Below are positions 1-8,182 of a stretch of DNA of 64,000 bases, piece after piece (position 1 is the first letter of the stretch; each line of letters opens with the position of its first letter). Under the pieces are notes generated by a model. That model did no database searches, was not told where the DNA came from, and worked only from the letters and a program-made list of their open reading frames with translations. The position numbers and the translations under genes are program-made. Source of the DNA: Goodfellowiella coeruleoviolacea (lineage in GTDB: Bacteria > Actinomycetota > Actinomycetes > Mycobacteriales > Pseudonocardiaceae); NCBI RefSeq assembly GCF_024171785.1, contig NZ_JAMTCK010000003.1, positions 186,001 through 250,000 on the forward strand, in the 5' to 3' direction.

Positions 1-935
1 GACTTCGTCAGGCGCAGCACCCAGTCCACCGACGCGGTCCCCACCATGGCCGGCATGGCCCGCAGGAACCGGCCGGGTGTGCCGGTGGCCAGGTTCATCC
101 CGGCCGGCGCCCCTGATGTGTCCACAGTGGAGGACGCGACCTGGCAGGCCAGCGTGGTGCCGATGATGAGCATGCCGTCACCCGGGTGGACCACGCCGGC
201 GCCCCGTGCGCACGCGGGCAGGTCGAACGGCCCCGAGGTGACCGGTGTGCCCACGGGCAGGCCGGTGGCCGCCGCCCCGGCCGCGTGCAGCTCACCCACG
301 GGCAGCGGGGTGCGCACCGGGGCGAGCAGGTCGGCGCGGTGGGTCAGGCCGGTGGCCTTGAGCACGGCCTCGCTGTAGCCGCCGGCCGGGTCGCCAAAGG
401 GCAGCGAGGCGTCCGAGGCGTCCGTCGCCCGCACCCCGGTCAGTCGCTGGAACACCACGTCCTTGCAGTAGGCGGCCGTGGTCGCCCGGTCGAGCGCGGC
501 CGGCTCGTGCGCGTCCAGGTGGGCGAGCAGCGCGGCGGCGCAGCCGGGGAACAGGGTGTTGCCGTTGGCCTGGAACACCGCATCGGCCACGCCGCTGTCG
601 GTCCACTCCCGGATGGTCCCGGCGGCCCGACCGTCCATCCAGGACACCGCGGGGCGCACTGGCCGGCCCTGGTCGTCCACCAGCCACAGGCCGTCGCCCT
701 GGCCGGTCAGGGCGAGCAGTTCCACCGGCTCGCGCACCCGGTCGAGCAGGCCCCGGATCACCGCCCCGACCGAGTCGACCACCTCGTCGGTGTCCTGCTC
801 GACCAGGCCCGGGGACGGGTGGCTCAGCCTGGTGTCGACCACCTCGCAGTCGAGCTGCTCGCCCGACTCGGCGAAGGCGACCGCCTTGGTGACTGATGTG
901 CCCACGTCAACGCCGACGTACACGTGCACCTCCAT
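1..935 (-). CDS. FGGY-family carbohydrate kinase, 3' end beyond window
   Basis: Translation of the minus strand from the ATG at 935 gives an open frame to the window edge, so the C-terminus is missing. The protein opens with VGVDVGTSVTKA, the N-terminal phosphate-binding loop of the FGGY/actin-like kinase fold. Further on come GQGDGLWLVD, SWMDGRAA and a GTTLACQ segment typical of the substrate and ATP lobes. The family transfers phosphate from ATP to a sugar, ketose or polyol; the closest textbook member is xylulokinase, but the substrate cannot be read here. It lies 179 bases beyond the dehydrogenase at 1115, a gap filled with short acagcgg repeats, so it may be the last gene of the catabolic operon or have its own promoter. 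No strong SD precedes the start. Confidence 0.8.
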   Translation of the reverse strand, partial: MEVHVYVGVDVGTSVTKAVAFAESGEQLDCEVVDTRLSHPSPGLVEQDTDEVVDSVGAVIRGLLDRVREPVELLALTGQGDGLWLVDDQGRPVRPAVSWMDGRAAGTIREWTDSGVADAVFQANGNTLFPGCAAALLAHLDAHEPAALDRATTAAYCKDVVFQRLTGVRATDASDASLPFGDPAGGYSEAVLKATGLTHRADLLAPVRTPLPVGELHAAGAAATGLPVGTPVTSGPFDLPACARGAGVVHPGDGMLIIGTTLACQVASSTVDTSGAPAGMNLATGTPGRFLRAMPAMVGTASVDWVLRLTK

Positions 936-1114
936 CCCGGCGGCCTGACCACCGGCACAGAACTCAACGGGGAACCAACGGGAAGGAACAACTGACAGGG
1001 GAACAGCGGGACAGCGGGACAGCGGACAGCGCGCCGGGCCGGGCCGGGCCGCCACCCGACGTGCCCGGGCGGCCGGCCAGGAGACCAGCCGCACCGGGGC
1101 GCCGGGCGGGGTGT

Positions 1115-2152
1115 TCAGCTGGACAGGACCTCCGGGTTCGAGCAGTTGGCCAGCGGCTCGCCGCGCACCCAGCGGCCGACCTCGGCGGCCACGATGCGGG
1201 CGGCCTTCTCCGCGACCGCCTTGGACGCGCCCGCGATGTGCGGGGTCATCACCACGTTGGGTGCGCTCAGCAGCCGGTCGCCGGCCGGGATCGGCTCGGT
1301 CTCGAACGTGTCGAACGCGGCGCCGGCCAGATGCCCCGACTCCAGCGCGTCACACGTGGCCGCGTAGTCCAGCAGCGGGCCCCTGGCCGCGTTGACCAGG
1401 TAGGACCCGGCCGGCATGGCCGCCAGTTCGGCCCGGCCGATCAGGCCCCTGGTCTCCTCGGTGACCCGGGCGTGCAGGGTGACGATCTTGGACTGGCGCA
1501 GCAGCTCGTGCAGGTCGGACACGGGCTCGCCGTAGGCGGCCAGCGCCTCCTGGTCGGCGTACGGGTCGTACACCCGCACCTTGGCGCCGAACGCGTTGAG
1601 CACCTTGGCCACCCGGCTGCCCACCGCGCCGAACCCGACCAGGCCGACCGGGGTGCCCTCCAGTTCCAGGCCGCAACGCTCGTAGCGGTAGTAGTCGCCG
1701 CGCCACTCGCCGGCCGCCGTGTGCGCGTGTGTCTCCGGAATCCGCCGCAGCACGGCCAGCAGCAGGCCGACCGACATCTCTGCGGTGGCCGTGGCGTTGC
1801 GGCCGGGCGCGTAGCAGACCGCCACGCCCGCCTCGGTGGCCGCCGGGATGTTCACGTTGACCGGGCCGCCCCGGCTGACCGCGATCAGCCGCAGATCCGG
1901 GCTGGACCTGAGCACGCGCTCGGTCACCGGAGCCATCTGGGTGACCAGCACCTGCCGGCCGGCCAGCGCCTCGATCAGGTCGTCCTCGGTGCCGGACGCC
2001 TCGTCCACCTCAGCGACCTGGCCGAACGCCACGTCCGGCCAGGGCAGGTCCAGGCTGGTCACGTCGGCCGAGGGCACCTCGGCCAGGACCGCGTCGGTGA
2101 GCAGGCTGCTGAGCACGAAGTTGTCGCCGGCGGCCAGTACTGGGGGTGTCAT
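1115..2152 (-). CDS. D-isomer-specific 2-hydroxyacid dehydrogenase
   Basis: A 345-residue member of the phosphoglycerate dehydrogenase-like family, which reversibly oxidises D-2-hydroxyacids with NAD(P). The nucleotide-binding GFGAVG motif is at residues 173-178. The catalytic triad is visible as Arg257 (NAARGPL), Glu284 (DTFETEP) and His305 (TPHIAGAS). There is no C-terminal ACT domain, so it is not a full serine-pathway SerA. The ATG overlaps the stop of the ABC ATPase at 2149 as ATGA, so translation is probably coupled. In this operon a sugar-acid or phosphorylated hydroxyacid is the likely substrate; that is inference from context only. Confidence 0.88.
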   Translation of the reverse strand: MTPPVLAAGDNFVLSSLLTDAVLAEVPSADVTSLDLPWPDVAFGQVAEVDEASGTEDDLIEALAGRQVLVTQMAPVTERVLRSSPDLRLIAVSRGGPVNVNIPAATEAGVAVCYAPGRNATATAEMSVGLLLAVLRRIPETHAHTAAGEWRGDYYRYERCGLELEGTPVGLVGFGAVGSRVAKVLNAFGAKVRVYDPYADQEALAAYGEPVSDLHELLRQSKIVTLHARVTEETRGLIGRAELAAMPAGSYLVNAARGPLLDYAATCDALESGHLAGAAFDTFETEPIPAGDRLLSAPNVVMTPHIAGASKAVAEKAARIVAAEVGRWVRGEPLANCSNPEVLSS

Positions 2153-3246
2153 CGGATGCGTTCTCCTGTGCCTCGCTGGAAAACAAGGGTGCGGTCGATG
2201 TTCGGCCGCAGGCCGACGGCCTGGCCCGGGCTGATCCCCGGTCCCGCCTCGGTCTGCACCACCACGTGTTGCTCGGTGCCCGGCAGCCGCACGGTGATCA
2301 GGGCGAACTCCAGCACGTCCTCGACCACCAGCACCTCGCCGGTGAACACCGCGTCCGGGTCGCCCGCGGGCAGTGGGCGCAGCGTCTCGGGCCGCACCCC
2401 GACCACCACCTCGGTGCCGTTGCCGGCGTCACCGGTGACCCGGACCGGCAGGGCCACCTCGGCGGACACCCGCACCAGCGACCCGTCCGCGTCCCGCTCC
2501 AGCACGCCGTCGAGCAGGTTCATCGGCGGCTCGCCCACGAAGTCGGCCACGAACAGGTTCGCCGGGTCGTCGTAGACCTCCTCGGGTGTGCCGACCTGCT
2601 GGATCAGGCCGTCGCGCATCACCACCACCCGGTCGGCCAGGCTGATCGCCTCCTCCTGGTCGTGGGTGACCAGGATCGTGGTGTAGCCGAGGTCCTGCTG
2701 CAGCCGGCGCAACTCCCGGCGGGTGGTGTCCCGCTGTGCGGCGTCCAGGTGGGACAGCGGCTCGTCCAGCAGCAGCACCTCGGGCTGCCTGGCGATCGCC
2801 CTGGCCAGGGCCACCCGCTGCTTCTGGCCCGAGGACAGCCCACCCGGCTTGTCGTCGAGGATGTCCACCAGGTCCAGCCGCTCGGTGATCTCGGTCAGCC
2901 GCTGCTGCCAGCCCTGCCGCTTGCGGGCCCGCAGCCCGAAGGTGATGTTCTGGGCCACGCTCAGCGGCGGGTACAGCGCGTAGTTCTCGAACGCCACACC
3001 GATGTTGCGCCGCTGCGGCGGCAGCCCGACCATGGACCGGCCGCCGATCAGGATGTCGCCGCTGGTCAGCTCCTCCAGTCCGGCGATCATGCGCAGCGTG
3101 GTGCTCTTGCCGCAGCCGGACGGGCCGAGCAGGGCCACCAGTTCGCCGCTGCCCACCTCCAGGGACACCCCGCGCACGGCGGTGACGTCCTCGCCGCCCC
3201 GCGTCTGGTAGACCTTGCGCACGTCGGCAAGGCGCAGCTCGCTCAT
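2149..3246 (-). CDS. ABC importer ATP-binding subunit (second of two)
   Basis: A 365-residue MalK/UgpC-type ATPase, started at the ATG at 3246 (MSELRLADV), which overlaps the RpiB stop by 4 bases; the open frame upstream of it overlaps that gene. Walker A GPSGCGKS is at 41-48, Walker B LLLDEP at 158-163 and the H-loop His at 195. The C-terminal third is the TOBE/OB regulatory region usual for sugar importers. Two positions are unusual: the Q-loop Gln is Glu87 (AFENYALYP) and the signature is LSSGQ (137-141), not LSGGQ. It probably pairs with the other ATPase at 7064 to energise one sugar importer, because the operon has only one set of permeases. Confidence 0.88.
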   Translation of the reverse strand: MSELRLADVRKVYQTRGGEDVTAVRGVSLEVGSGELVALLGPSGCGKSTTLRMIAGLEELTSGDILIGGRSMVGLPPQRRNIGVAFENYALYPPLSVAQNITFGLRARKRQGWQQRLTEITERLDLVDILDDKPGGLSSGQKQRVALARAIARQPEVLLLDEPLSHLDAAQRDTTRRELRRLQQDLGYTTILVTHDQEEAISLADRVVVMRDGLIQQVGTPEEVYDDPANLFVADFVGEPPMNLLDGVLERDADGSLVRVSAEVALPVRVTGDAGNGTEVVVGVRPETLRPLPAGDPDAVFTGEVLVVEDVLEFALITVRLPGTEQHVVVQTEAGPGISPGQAVGLRPNIDRTLVFQRGTGERIR

Positions 3247-3734
3247 GACGCCAGCCCCTGTTCCCGCTGCTCGTAGTCGCTGATCACGGCGACCTTGCGC
3301 TGCGAGGGCGACGCCTCGTCGAAGACGTGCCCCAGCCACTCGTCCAGCAGGGTGGCGGCCAGCTCCGGGCCGATCACCCGGGCGCCGAAGCACAGCACCT
3401 GGCAGTTGTTGGACAGCACCGAACGCTGCACCGAGTAGCTGTCCGCCGCCACACTCGCCCGCACCCCGGGCACCTTGTTGGCCGAGATCGACATGCCGAT
3501 CCCGGTGCCGCACACCAGCACCGCCCGGTCGACCTCGCCCCGGGCCACGGCCTCGGCCGCGCGCAGCCCCACGTGCGGGTAGGCGGTGCTGTCGTGTTCG
3601 TCGGGCACGCCGTAGTCGACGACCTCCACCACGCGGTGGTCGTCGGCCATGCGCTGGGCGAGCAGCTGTTTGAGGGCGAAACCCAGGTTGTCCGAGCCCA
3701 CCCCGATCCGCCAACGGACCTGGTCGGTCGTCAT
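3243..3734 (-). CDS. RpiB/LacAB-family sugar-phosphate isomerase
   Basis: A 163-residue protein of the RpiB family, which interconverts aldose and ketose phosphates. The catalytic Cys is Cys75 in CGTGIGMSISANKVPGVRA, and NNCQVLCFGARVIG matches the rest of the active site. The usual SDHAG loop near the N-terminus reads SDNLG here, so the conserved His is Asn16; this hints at a substrate other than ribose 5-phosphate. It overlaps both neighbours by ATGA: the fused kinase upstream and the ABC ATPase downstream. RpiB-type enzymes beside Dak-type kinases are known in tetritol catabolism (DerI/LerI of Mycobacterium smegmatis), so a tetrulose 4-phosphate isomerase is a reasonable guess, not proven. 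Confidence 0.87.
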   Translation of the reverse strand: MTTDQVRWRIGVGSDNLGFALKQLLAQRMADDHRVVEVVDYGVPDEHDSTAYPHVGLRAAEAVARGEVDRAVLVCGTGIGMSISANKVPGVRASVAADSYSVQRSVLSNNCQVLCFGARVIGPELAATLLDEWLGHVFDEASPSQRKVAVISDYEQREQGLAS

Positions 3735-5596
3735 TCGCGGTCACCTCCATCCGCAGCGGGAGAACGCTGCCCGGTCTCGGCGAGCACCTCGGCCACCGAC
3801 GCCAGGCAGTAGGTCAGGGACGTGGCACCCGGGTCGGGGGTGCCCAGGCTGCGCTCGGCCAGCGCGGCCGAGCGGCCCCGGCGGGCGGCCAGGTCGGCCG
3901 TGGCCGCGGTGCCCCGCTCAGCGGCGGGCAGCGCCGCCGCCCACGCCTCGGCCAGGGCGACACCGGCCTGGGCCTGCTCACCCAGGGCCGTCACGAACGG
4001 CGCCAGCGCGTCCAGCATGGTCTTGTCGCCCGGCTTGGCCCGGCCCAGCCGCATCACCGCGTCCAGTGCCTCGGCCAACCCCCGGTGCAGGGTGGCCGTG
4101 TCCAGGTGGTCGGCCGCGGCCACGGTCTGCCCGACGGTGCGCAGCATCGCGCCCCACAGCGCGCCCGACGCGCCGCCCGCGGTGTCGTCGAAGCCCTTGC
4201 CCGCCGCGGCCAGCACCGCGCCGGCGCCGCCACCGGCCTGGTGCGCCTCGGCCGCGGCCAGGCTGGCCGCGGTCAGCCCGCGCACCATGCCCCGACCGTG
4301 GTCACCGTCGCCGGCCACCGCGTCCAGCCGGCCGAGTTCGTCCTCGCGGGCGCTGATCACCGCGCGCATCCGCTCGACGACCGCCGCGGCGACCCGCCCG
4401 CCCCGGCCGACCAACTCGTCCGGGTGCGCCGGGGGAGGTGTGCTGGCTGTGCCGGTGCCGGTCGCAGCTGTGCCGGTCGCAACTGTGCCGGTCGCAACTG
4501 TGCCGGTGGGAGCTGGGGCGGTGGGTGTGGTCGGTGGGCGGGTGGTGGCGGCGGTGCCGGTGCTCGGCCGGGCACCGGTGGCGCCGGTCGGGTGGGGTGC
4601 GGGCTTGCGGTAGCCGGGGGTGTCCGCGCCGGCCACCCACAGCTCGGTCAGCTCCTCGTCCAACCAGTGCAGCGTCAGCGACGCGCCAGCCATGTCCAGC
4701 GAGGTGACCAGCTCGCCCACCTCGGGCTCGACGATCTCCACGCCGGCCGAGGCCAGTGCCCTGGCCACCGTGGACCACACCACGAACAGTTCCTCGTACT
4801 TGGTGGTGCCCAGGCCGTTGAGCAGCACCGCGGCCCGGCTGCCCGCCCCGGCCGGCCGCTCCGCCAGCAGCGGCTCCACCAGCAGGGTGGCCAGTTCGGC
4901 TGCGCTGACCCGGTCGACCGTGCGGATGCCCGGCTCACCGTGGATGCCCAGCCCGATGTCCATCTTGGTCGGATCGACCGTGAACAGCGGCTCGGCACTG
5001 CCCGGCATGGTGCAGCCGGCGAAGGCCACCCCCAGCGTCCTGGTGGCGTCGTTGGCCTTGCGCGCCAGACGCTCCACTTCGGACAGTGGCTCGCCGCGCT
5101 CGGCCGCCGCGCCGGCCGCCTTGAACACCACGAAGTCACCGGCGATGCCGCGCCGGTCGGCGGCCCGCTCCGGCGGTGCCGAGGCCACGTCGTCGGTGAC
5201 CAGCACGGTGGCGGCGGCGATGCCCTCCTCGCGCAGCCGCTGCTCGGCCGCGCCGAAGTGCATCACGTCGCCGCTGTAGTTGCCGTAGCTGAACAGCACG
5301 CCCGCGCCGGCGTCCGCGGCCCGAGCCACCCGGTAGGCGTGCTCGGCCGAGGGGCTGGTGAAGATGTTGCCGATCACCGCGGCCGTGGCCATGCCCTCAC
5401 CAACCAGGCCGCAGAAGGCCGGGTAGTGCCCGCTGCCGCCGCCGATGACCACACCGACCCTGCCGGGCACCGGGCCGGCCGCCCGGATCACCCCGGCGGC
5501 GTCCGGCACCTGGCGGACGTAGCGCTGGTAGGCCGAGACGAACCCGGCGGTCATGTCCTCGCTGAACGCGGCCGGGTCGTTGAACAGGATCGTCAC
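3731..5596 (-). CDS. Fused DhaK-DhaL dihydroxyacetone/tetrulose kinase
   Basis: A 621-residue single-chain ATP-dependent Dak-type kinase, started at a GTG that overlaps the HAD stop as GTGA. The DhaK domain (about 1-330) carries GGGSGH at 52-57 and the catalytic His219 in GIHGEPG, which binds the ketose covalently. The DhaL domain (about 395-621) begins with the metal-binding GDGDHG at 429-434. A Thr/Ala/Pro-rich linker (about 332-390) contains repeated VATGT units. The SGHYPAF loop differs from the SGHEP loop of classic dihydroxyacetone kinases. With RpiB next door, phosphorylation of erythrulose or another ketotetrose is plausible, but dihydroxyacetone or a longer ketose cannot be excluded. 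Confidence 0.9.
   Translation of the reverse strand: MTILFNDPAAFSEDMTAGFVSAYQRYVRQVPDAAGVIRAAGPVPGRVGVVIGGGSGHYPAFCGLVGEGMATAAVIGNIFTSPSAEHAYRVARAADAGAGVLFSYGNYSGDVMHFGAAEQRLREEGIAAATVLVTDDVASAPPERAADRRGIAGDFVVFKAAGAAAERGEPLSEVERLARKANDATRTLGVAFAGCTMPGSAEPLFTVDPTKMDIGLGIHGEPGIRTVDRVSAAELATLLVEPLLAERPAGAGSRAAVLLNGLGTTKYEELFVVWSTVARALASAGVEIVEPEVGELVTSLDMAGASLTLHWLDEELTELWVAGADTPGYRKPAPHPTGATGARPSTGTAATTRPPTTPTAPAPTGTVATGTVATGTAATGTGTASTPPPAHPDELVGRGGRVAAAVVERMRAVISAREDELGRLDAVAGDGDHGRGMVRGLTAASLAAAEAHQAGGGAGAVLAAAGKGFDDTAGGASGALWGAMLRTVGQTVAAADHLDTATLHRGLAEALDAVMRLGRAKPGDKTMLDALAPFVTALGEQAQAGVALAEAWAAALPAAERGTAATADLAARRGRSAALAERSLGTPDPGATSLTYCLASVAEVLAETGQRSPAADGGDRE
4455..4514. repeat. 15-bp in-frame minisatellite in the kinase linker
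   Basis: About four head-to-tail copies of gtgccggtcgcaact (plus strand): copy 1 differs by one base, copies 2 and 3 are identical, copy 4 is partly degenerate. On the coding minus strand each unit adds five residues (VATGT), so copy-number change keeps the frame and only alters the length of the linker between DhaK and DhaL. Confidence 0.9.
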
Positions 5597-6282
5597 CGCC
5601 GTGCCCCCTCGCTGAGCCTGCCCACCAGGAAGTCGCGCGCCTTGGCGTGGTCGTCGGCCACGAACTCGGCCAGCGCCAGCGCGTCCGGCTTGGGCGGGTA
5701 GACGCGGTTGGGCAGCGCCACCAGGGTCAGGCCGGCCGCGTGCGCCGCGCGCATGCCGTTGCTGGAGTCCTCGATGCCGAAGCCGCGCGCCGGGTCCAGT
5801 CCGAGCCGGCGCGCCGCCTCCAGGTAGACGTCCGGGGCGGGCTTGCCCCTGGGCACCTCCTCGCTGGAGCACAGCGCGCTGAACCGGTCGGCCAGGCCGT
5901 GCTCGGCGAGCACGGCGCTGATCAGCCGGCGCGGCGCGGACGAGGCCACCGCGATCGGGACCAGTTCGGCCACGGTCGTGACCAGCTCCCGCGCGCCGTC
6001 CAGCAGCGGGCCCTCACCACCCAGCACCTTGTCGATCATGAACTGGACGCACTCGTCCTCGACCTCGTCGGCGCGCTCCGGCGCACCCACGCGTTCGGCC
6101 AGGTAGCGGGCCCACTCCGGGGCGCTCATGCCCTGCACCGTGGTGGTGTCCTCGGCGGTCCAGGCGTAGCCGCGGCCCTTGGCGCTGGCCGTCCAGCTCT
6201 GCTCCCACAGGTGCTCGGTGTCGACGATCACCCCGTCCAGGTCGAAAATCACGCCGGCGTAGCCGCTCGGGCTCGTGGTCAT
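5593..6282 (-). CDS. HAD-superfamily phosphatase, phosphoglucomutase-like subgroup
   Basis: A 229-residue haloacid dehalogenase-type hydrolase. The nucleophile motif DLDGVIVDTE is near residues 14-23, motif II is VASSAPRR, the motif III Lys is in RGKPAPDVY, and motif IV acidic residues are in GIEDSSNGMRAA. The size and helical cap insert fit the beta-phosphoglucomutase/phosphatase subgroup, which dephosphorylates or isomerises small sugar phosphates. It overlaps DeoR upstream (ATGA) and the fused kinase downstream (GTGA). In this operon it may remove a dead-end sugar phosphate; that role is inference. Confidence 0.87.
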   Translation of the reverse strand: MTTSPSGYAGVIFDLDGVIVDTEHLWEQSWTASAKGRGYAWTAEDTTTVQGMSAPEWARYLAERVGAPERADEVEDECVQFMIDKVLGGEGPLLDGARELVTTVAELVPIAVASSAPRRLISAVLAEHGLADRFSALCSSEEVPRGKPAPDVYLEAARRLGLDPARGFGIEDSSNGMRAAHAAGLTLVALPNRVYPPKPDALALAEFVADDHAKARDFLVGRLSEGARR

Positions 6283-7067
6283 GTCTTGGCCACCTCGTAT
6301 CGCACTCGGTTCTCGTCCAGTTCGGCGAGACGTTCCTCGGACACCCCGTCGTCCACGATCACCAGGTCGAAGGTGTCCAGTGGCACCAGGCGGTGCAGCG
6401 CGACCTTGCCGAGCTTGCTGTGGTCCAGCAGCAGGTACCGCTTCTCGGCCACGTTGAGCATGGCCCGCTTCACCGCCACGATGTGCTGTTCCTGGTGGTA
6501 GGCGAGTCCGCCGGACACCGCCGAGGTGGACACGAACACCGCGTCCACCCGCAGCGCCTCGATGGCCTCCACGCAGGAGACCCCGAGGAACGAGTCGTGG
6601 TTGGGGTCGTAGTCGCCGCCGAGCGCGGTCAGCCCGATGTCGGGCAGTCCACTGAGGACCTTCATGCCCTCCAGGTAGTTGGTGACCACGCGCAGCGGCG
6701 TGATCCCCCCGAGCATCCTGGCCAGCTCCAGCACCGAGGTGGAGTCGTCGAACATGAGCGACATGCCCGGCTCGATCAACCCCAGCGCGTGCCGGGCGAT
6801 GACCTGCTTCTGCGCGAACATGGCCCGCTGCCGGTAGACCACGTTGCTCTCGAACACGCCGGACGGCTGCGCCGAAACCCCACCGCGGAACTTGCGCACC
6901 AGCCCGCGTCTGGCCAGTTCGTCGAGGTCGCGGTGCATGGTCATCAGGCTCACGCCGAACTGGTCGGCGAGTTCCTGCGCCGTGGCCGACCCGCGCCCGA
7001 GCAGGTGGGTGGTCAGCTCGTCGAGGCGGTTCTCCCGGCGCCGGGACAGGTTCTGATCCGTGCTCAT
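6279..7067 (-). CDS. DeoR/GlpR-family transcriptional regulator
   Basis: A 262-residue DeoR-family protein. Residues about 10-65 form the winged helix-turn-helix (ATAQELADQFGVSLMTMHRDL), and the rest is the phosphosugar-sensing domain with the usual DDSTSVLELA segment. The family normally represses sugar operons and is released by a phosphorylated intermediate. The gene sits inside the operon it probably controls, overlapping the ABC ATPase stop upstream and the HAD start downstream by 4 bases each. A candidate operator lies before the first gene at 11560-11573. Confidence 0.92.
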   Translation of the reverse strand: MSTDQNLSRRRENRLDELTTHLLGRGSATAQELADQFGVSLMTMHRDLDELARRGLVRKFRGGVSAQPSGVFESNVVYRQRAMFAQKQVIARHALGLIEPGMSLMFDDSTSVLELARMLGGITPLRVVTNYLEGMKVLSGLPDIGLTALGGDYDPNHDSFLGVSCVEAIEALRVDAVFVSTSAVSGGLAYHQEQHIVAVKRAMLNVAEKRYLLLDHSKLGKVALHRLVPLDTFDLVIVDDGVSEERLAELDENRVRYEVAKT

Positions 7068-8182
7068 GGCCCGATCCTGGCGCCTTCCGGGCCGTGCTCG
7101 AACATCAGGACCCGGCCGGCGGGAACCACCACGGTCACCCGGTCGCCCTCGGCCACCTGACCCAGCCGCGCCCGGTCGCCGACCACGGCCAGCAGCGTCC
7201 CGTCGACCTCGACCGACACCTCGATCTGCGCGCCGATCAGCTCGGTCACCGCCACCCGACCACGCACGGCCACGTGTCCGTCCGGCACGGCCGCGTCCGG
7301 TCCGAGCACGCGCGCGTCCCTGGGGCGGAACCCGGCCTGGAGCTGGGTGCCCACCGCGACGTCGGCGCCCTCGGGCAGCGGCGCCCGCAGCGAGCCCGAC
7401 ACGTCCCGGAAGAACCGGCCACCGGCCGGGTCGTCCACCACCGCGCCGGGCAGCAGCACCATCCTGGGCTTGCCGAACGCCTGCGCCACGAACACGGTGG
7501 CCGGCTGCTCCCAGATCTCCTGCGGGGTGCCCACCTGGATCACCCGGCCCTCGTTGAGCACCCCGATCCGCTCACCGAGCGAGAGCGCTTCCACGTAGTC
7601 GTGGGTGACGTACACCGTGGTGGTGCCGTCCTGCCTGGCGATCAGCTTGAGTTCGGCGCGCATGCTGGCGCGCAGCTTGGCGTCCAGGTGCGTCAGCGGC
7701 TCGTCGAGCAGGTAGGCGTCGGCCGGCCGCACCAGCACCCGGCCCAGGGCCACGCGCTGGCGCTGCCCGTTGGACAGCGCCCCCACCTTGCGGTCCAGCA
7801 GGTGGTCGATGCCCAGGGTGGTGGCCACCTCGGTGACCCGCTTGACCACCTCGGCCTCGGGCCGGCGGTGCCGGGGCGAACGCAGCGGCGAGGCCAGGTT
7901 GTCCCGCACGTTGTGCTGCGGGTAGAGCGCGTAGCTCTCGAAGCACATGGCCACGTTGCGGTGGGTGGGCTCCACGTCGCCGACGTCCACGCCGTCGAAC
8001 AGCACCGTGCCCTGGTCGGGTTCGGCCAGCCCGGCGATGGTCTTCAGGGTGGTGGTCTTGCCCGCGCCGGACGGACCGAGCAGGCAGAAGAACGACCCGT
8101 CGGCGACGGTGAAGCTGACGTCCGCCAGCGCGGTGGTCCTGCCGAAGCTCTTGGCGATGCCGCGCAGCTCAACCGATGCCAT
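7064..8182 (-). CDS. ABC importer ATP-binding subunit (first of two)
   Basis: A 372-residue MalK/UgpC-type ATPase started at the ATG at 8182 (MASVELRGI), which shares one base with the stop of the permease upstream (TGATG). Walker A GPSGAGKT is at 36-43, Walker B YLLDEP at 157-162, and the H-loop His at 194. As in the second ATPase of this operon, the Q-loop Gln is replaced by Glu (Glu82 in CFESYALYP) and the signature is altered to LSNGQ (136-140). The C-terminal part is the usual regulatory OB region. One permease pair served by two diverged ATPase genes suggests a heterodimeric motor. Confidence 0.9.
   Translation of the reverse strand: MASVELRGIAKSFGRTTALADVSFTVADGSFFCLLGPSGAGKTTTLKTIAGLAEPDQGTVLFDGVDVGDVEPTHRNVAMCFESYALYPQHNVRDNLASPLRSPRHRRPEAEVVKRVTEVATTLGIDHLLDRKVGALSNGQRQRVALGRVLVRPADAYLLDEPLTHLDAKLRASMRAELKLIARQDGTTTVYVTHDYVEALSLGERIGVLNEGRVIQVGTPQEIWEQPATVFVAQAFGKPRMVLLPGAVVDDPAGGRFFRDVSGSLRAPLPEGADVAVGTQLQAGFRPRDARVLGPDAAVPDGHVAVRGRVAVTELIGAQIEVSVEVDGTLLAVVGDRARLGQVAEGDRVTVVVPAGRVLMFEHGPEGARIGP

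Noticed and set aside
896-2575. 559-residue plus-strand frame
   Set aside because: It lies antisense to the dehydrogenase and ABC ATPase genes and is a His/Arg/Gly-rich shadow of high-GC codon use.
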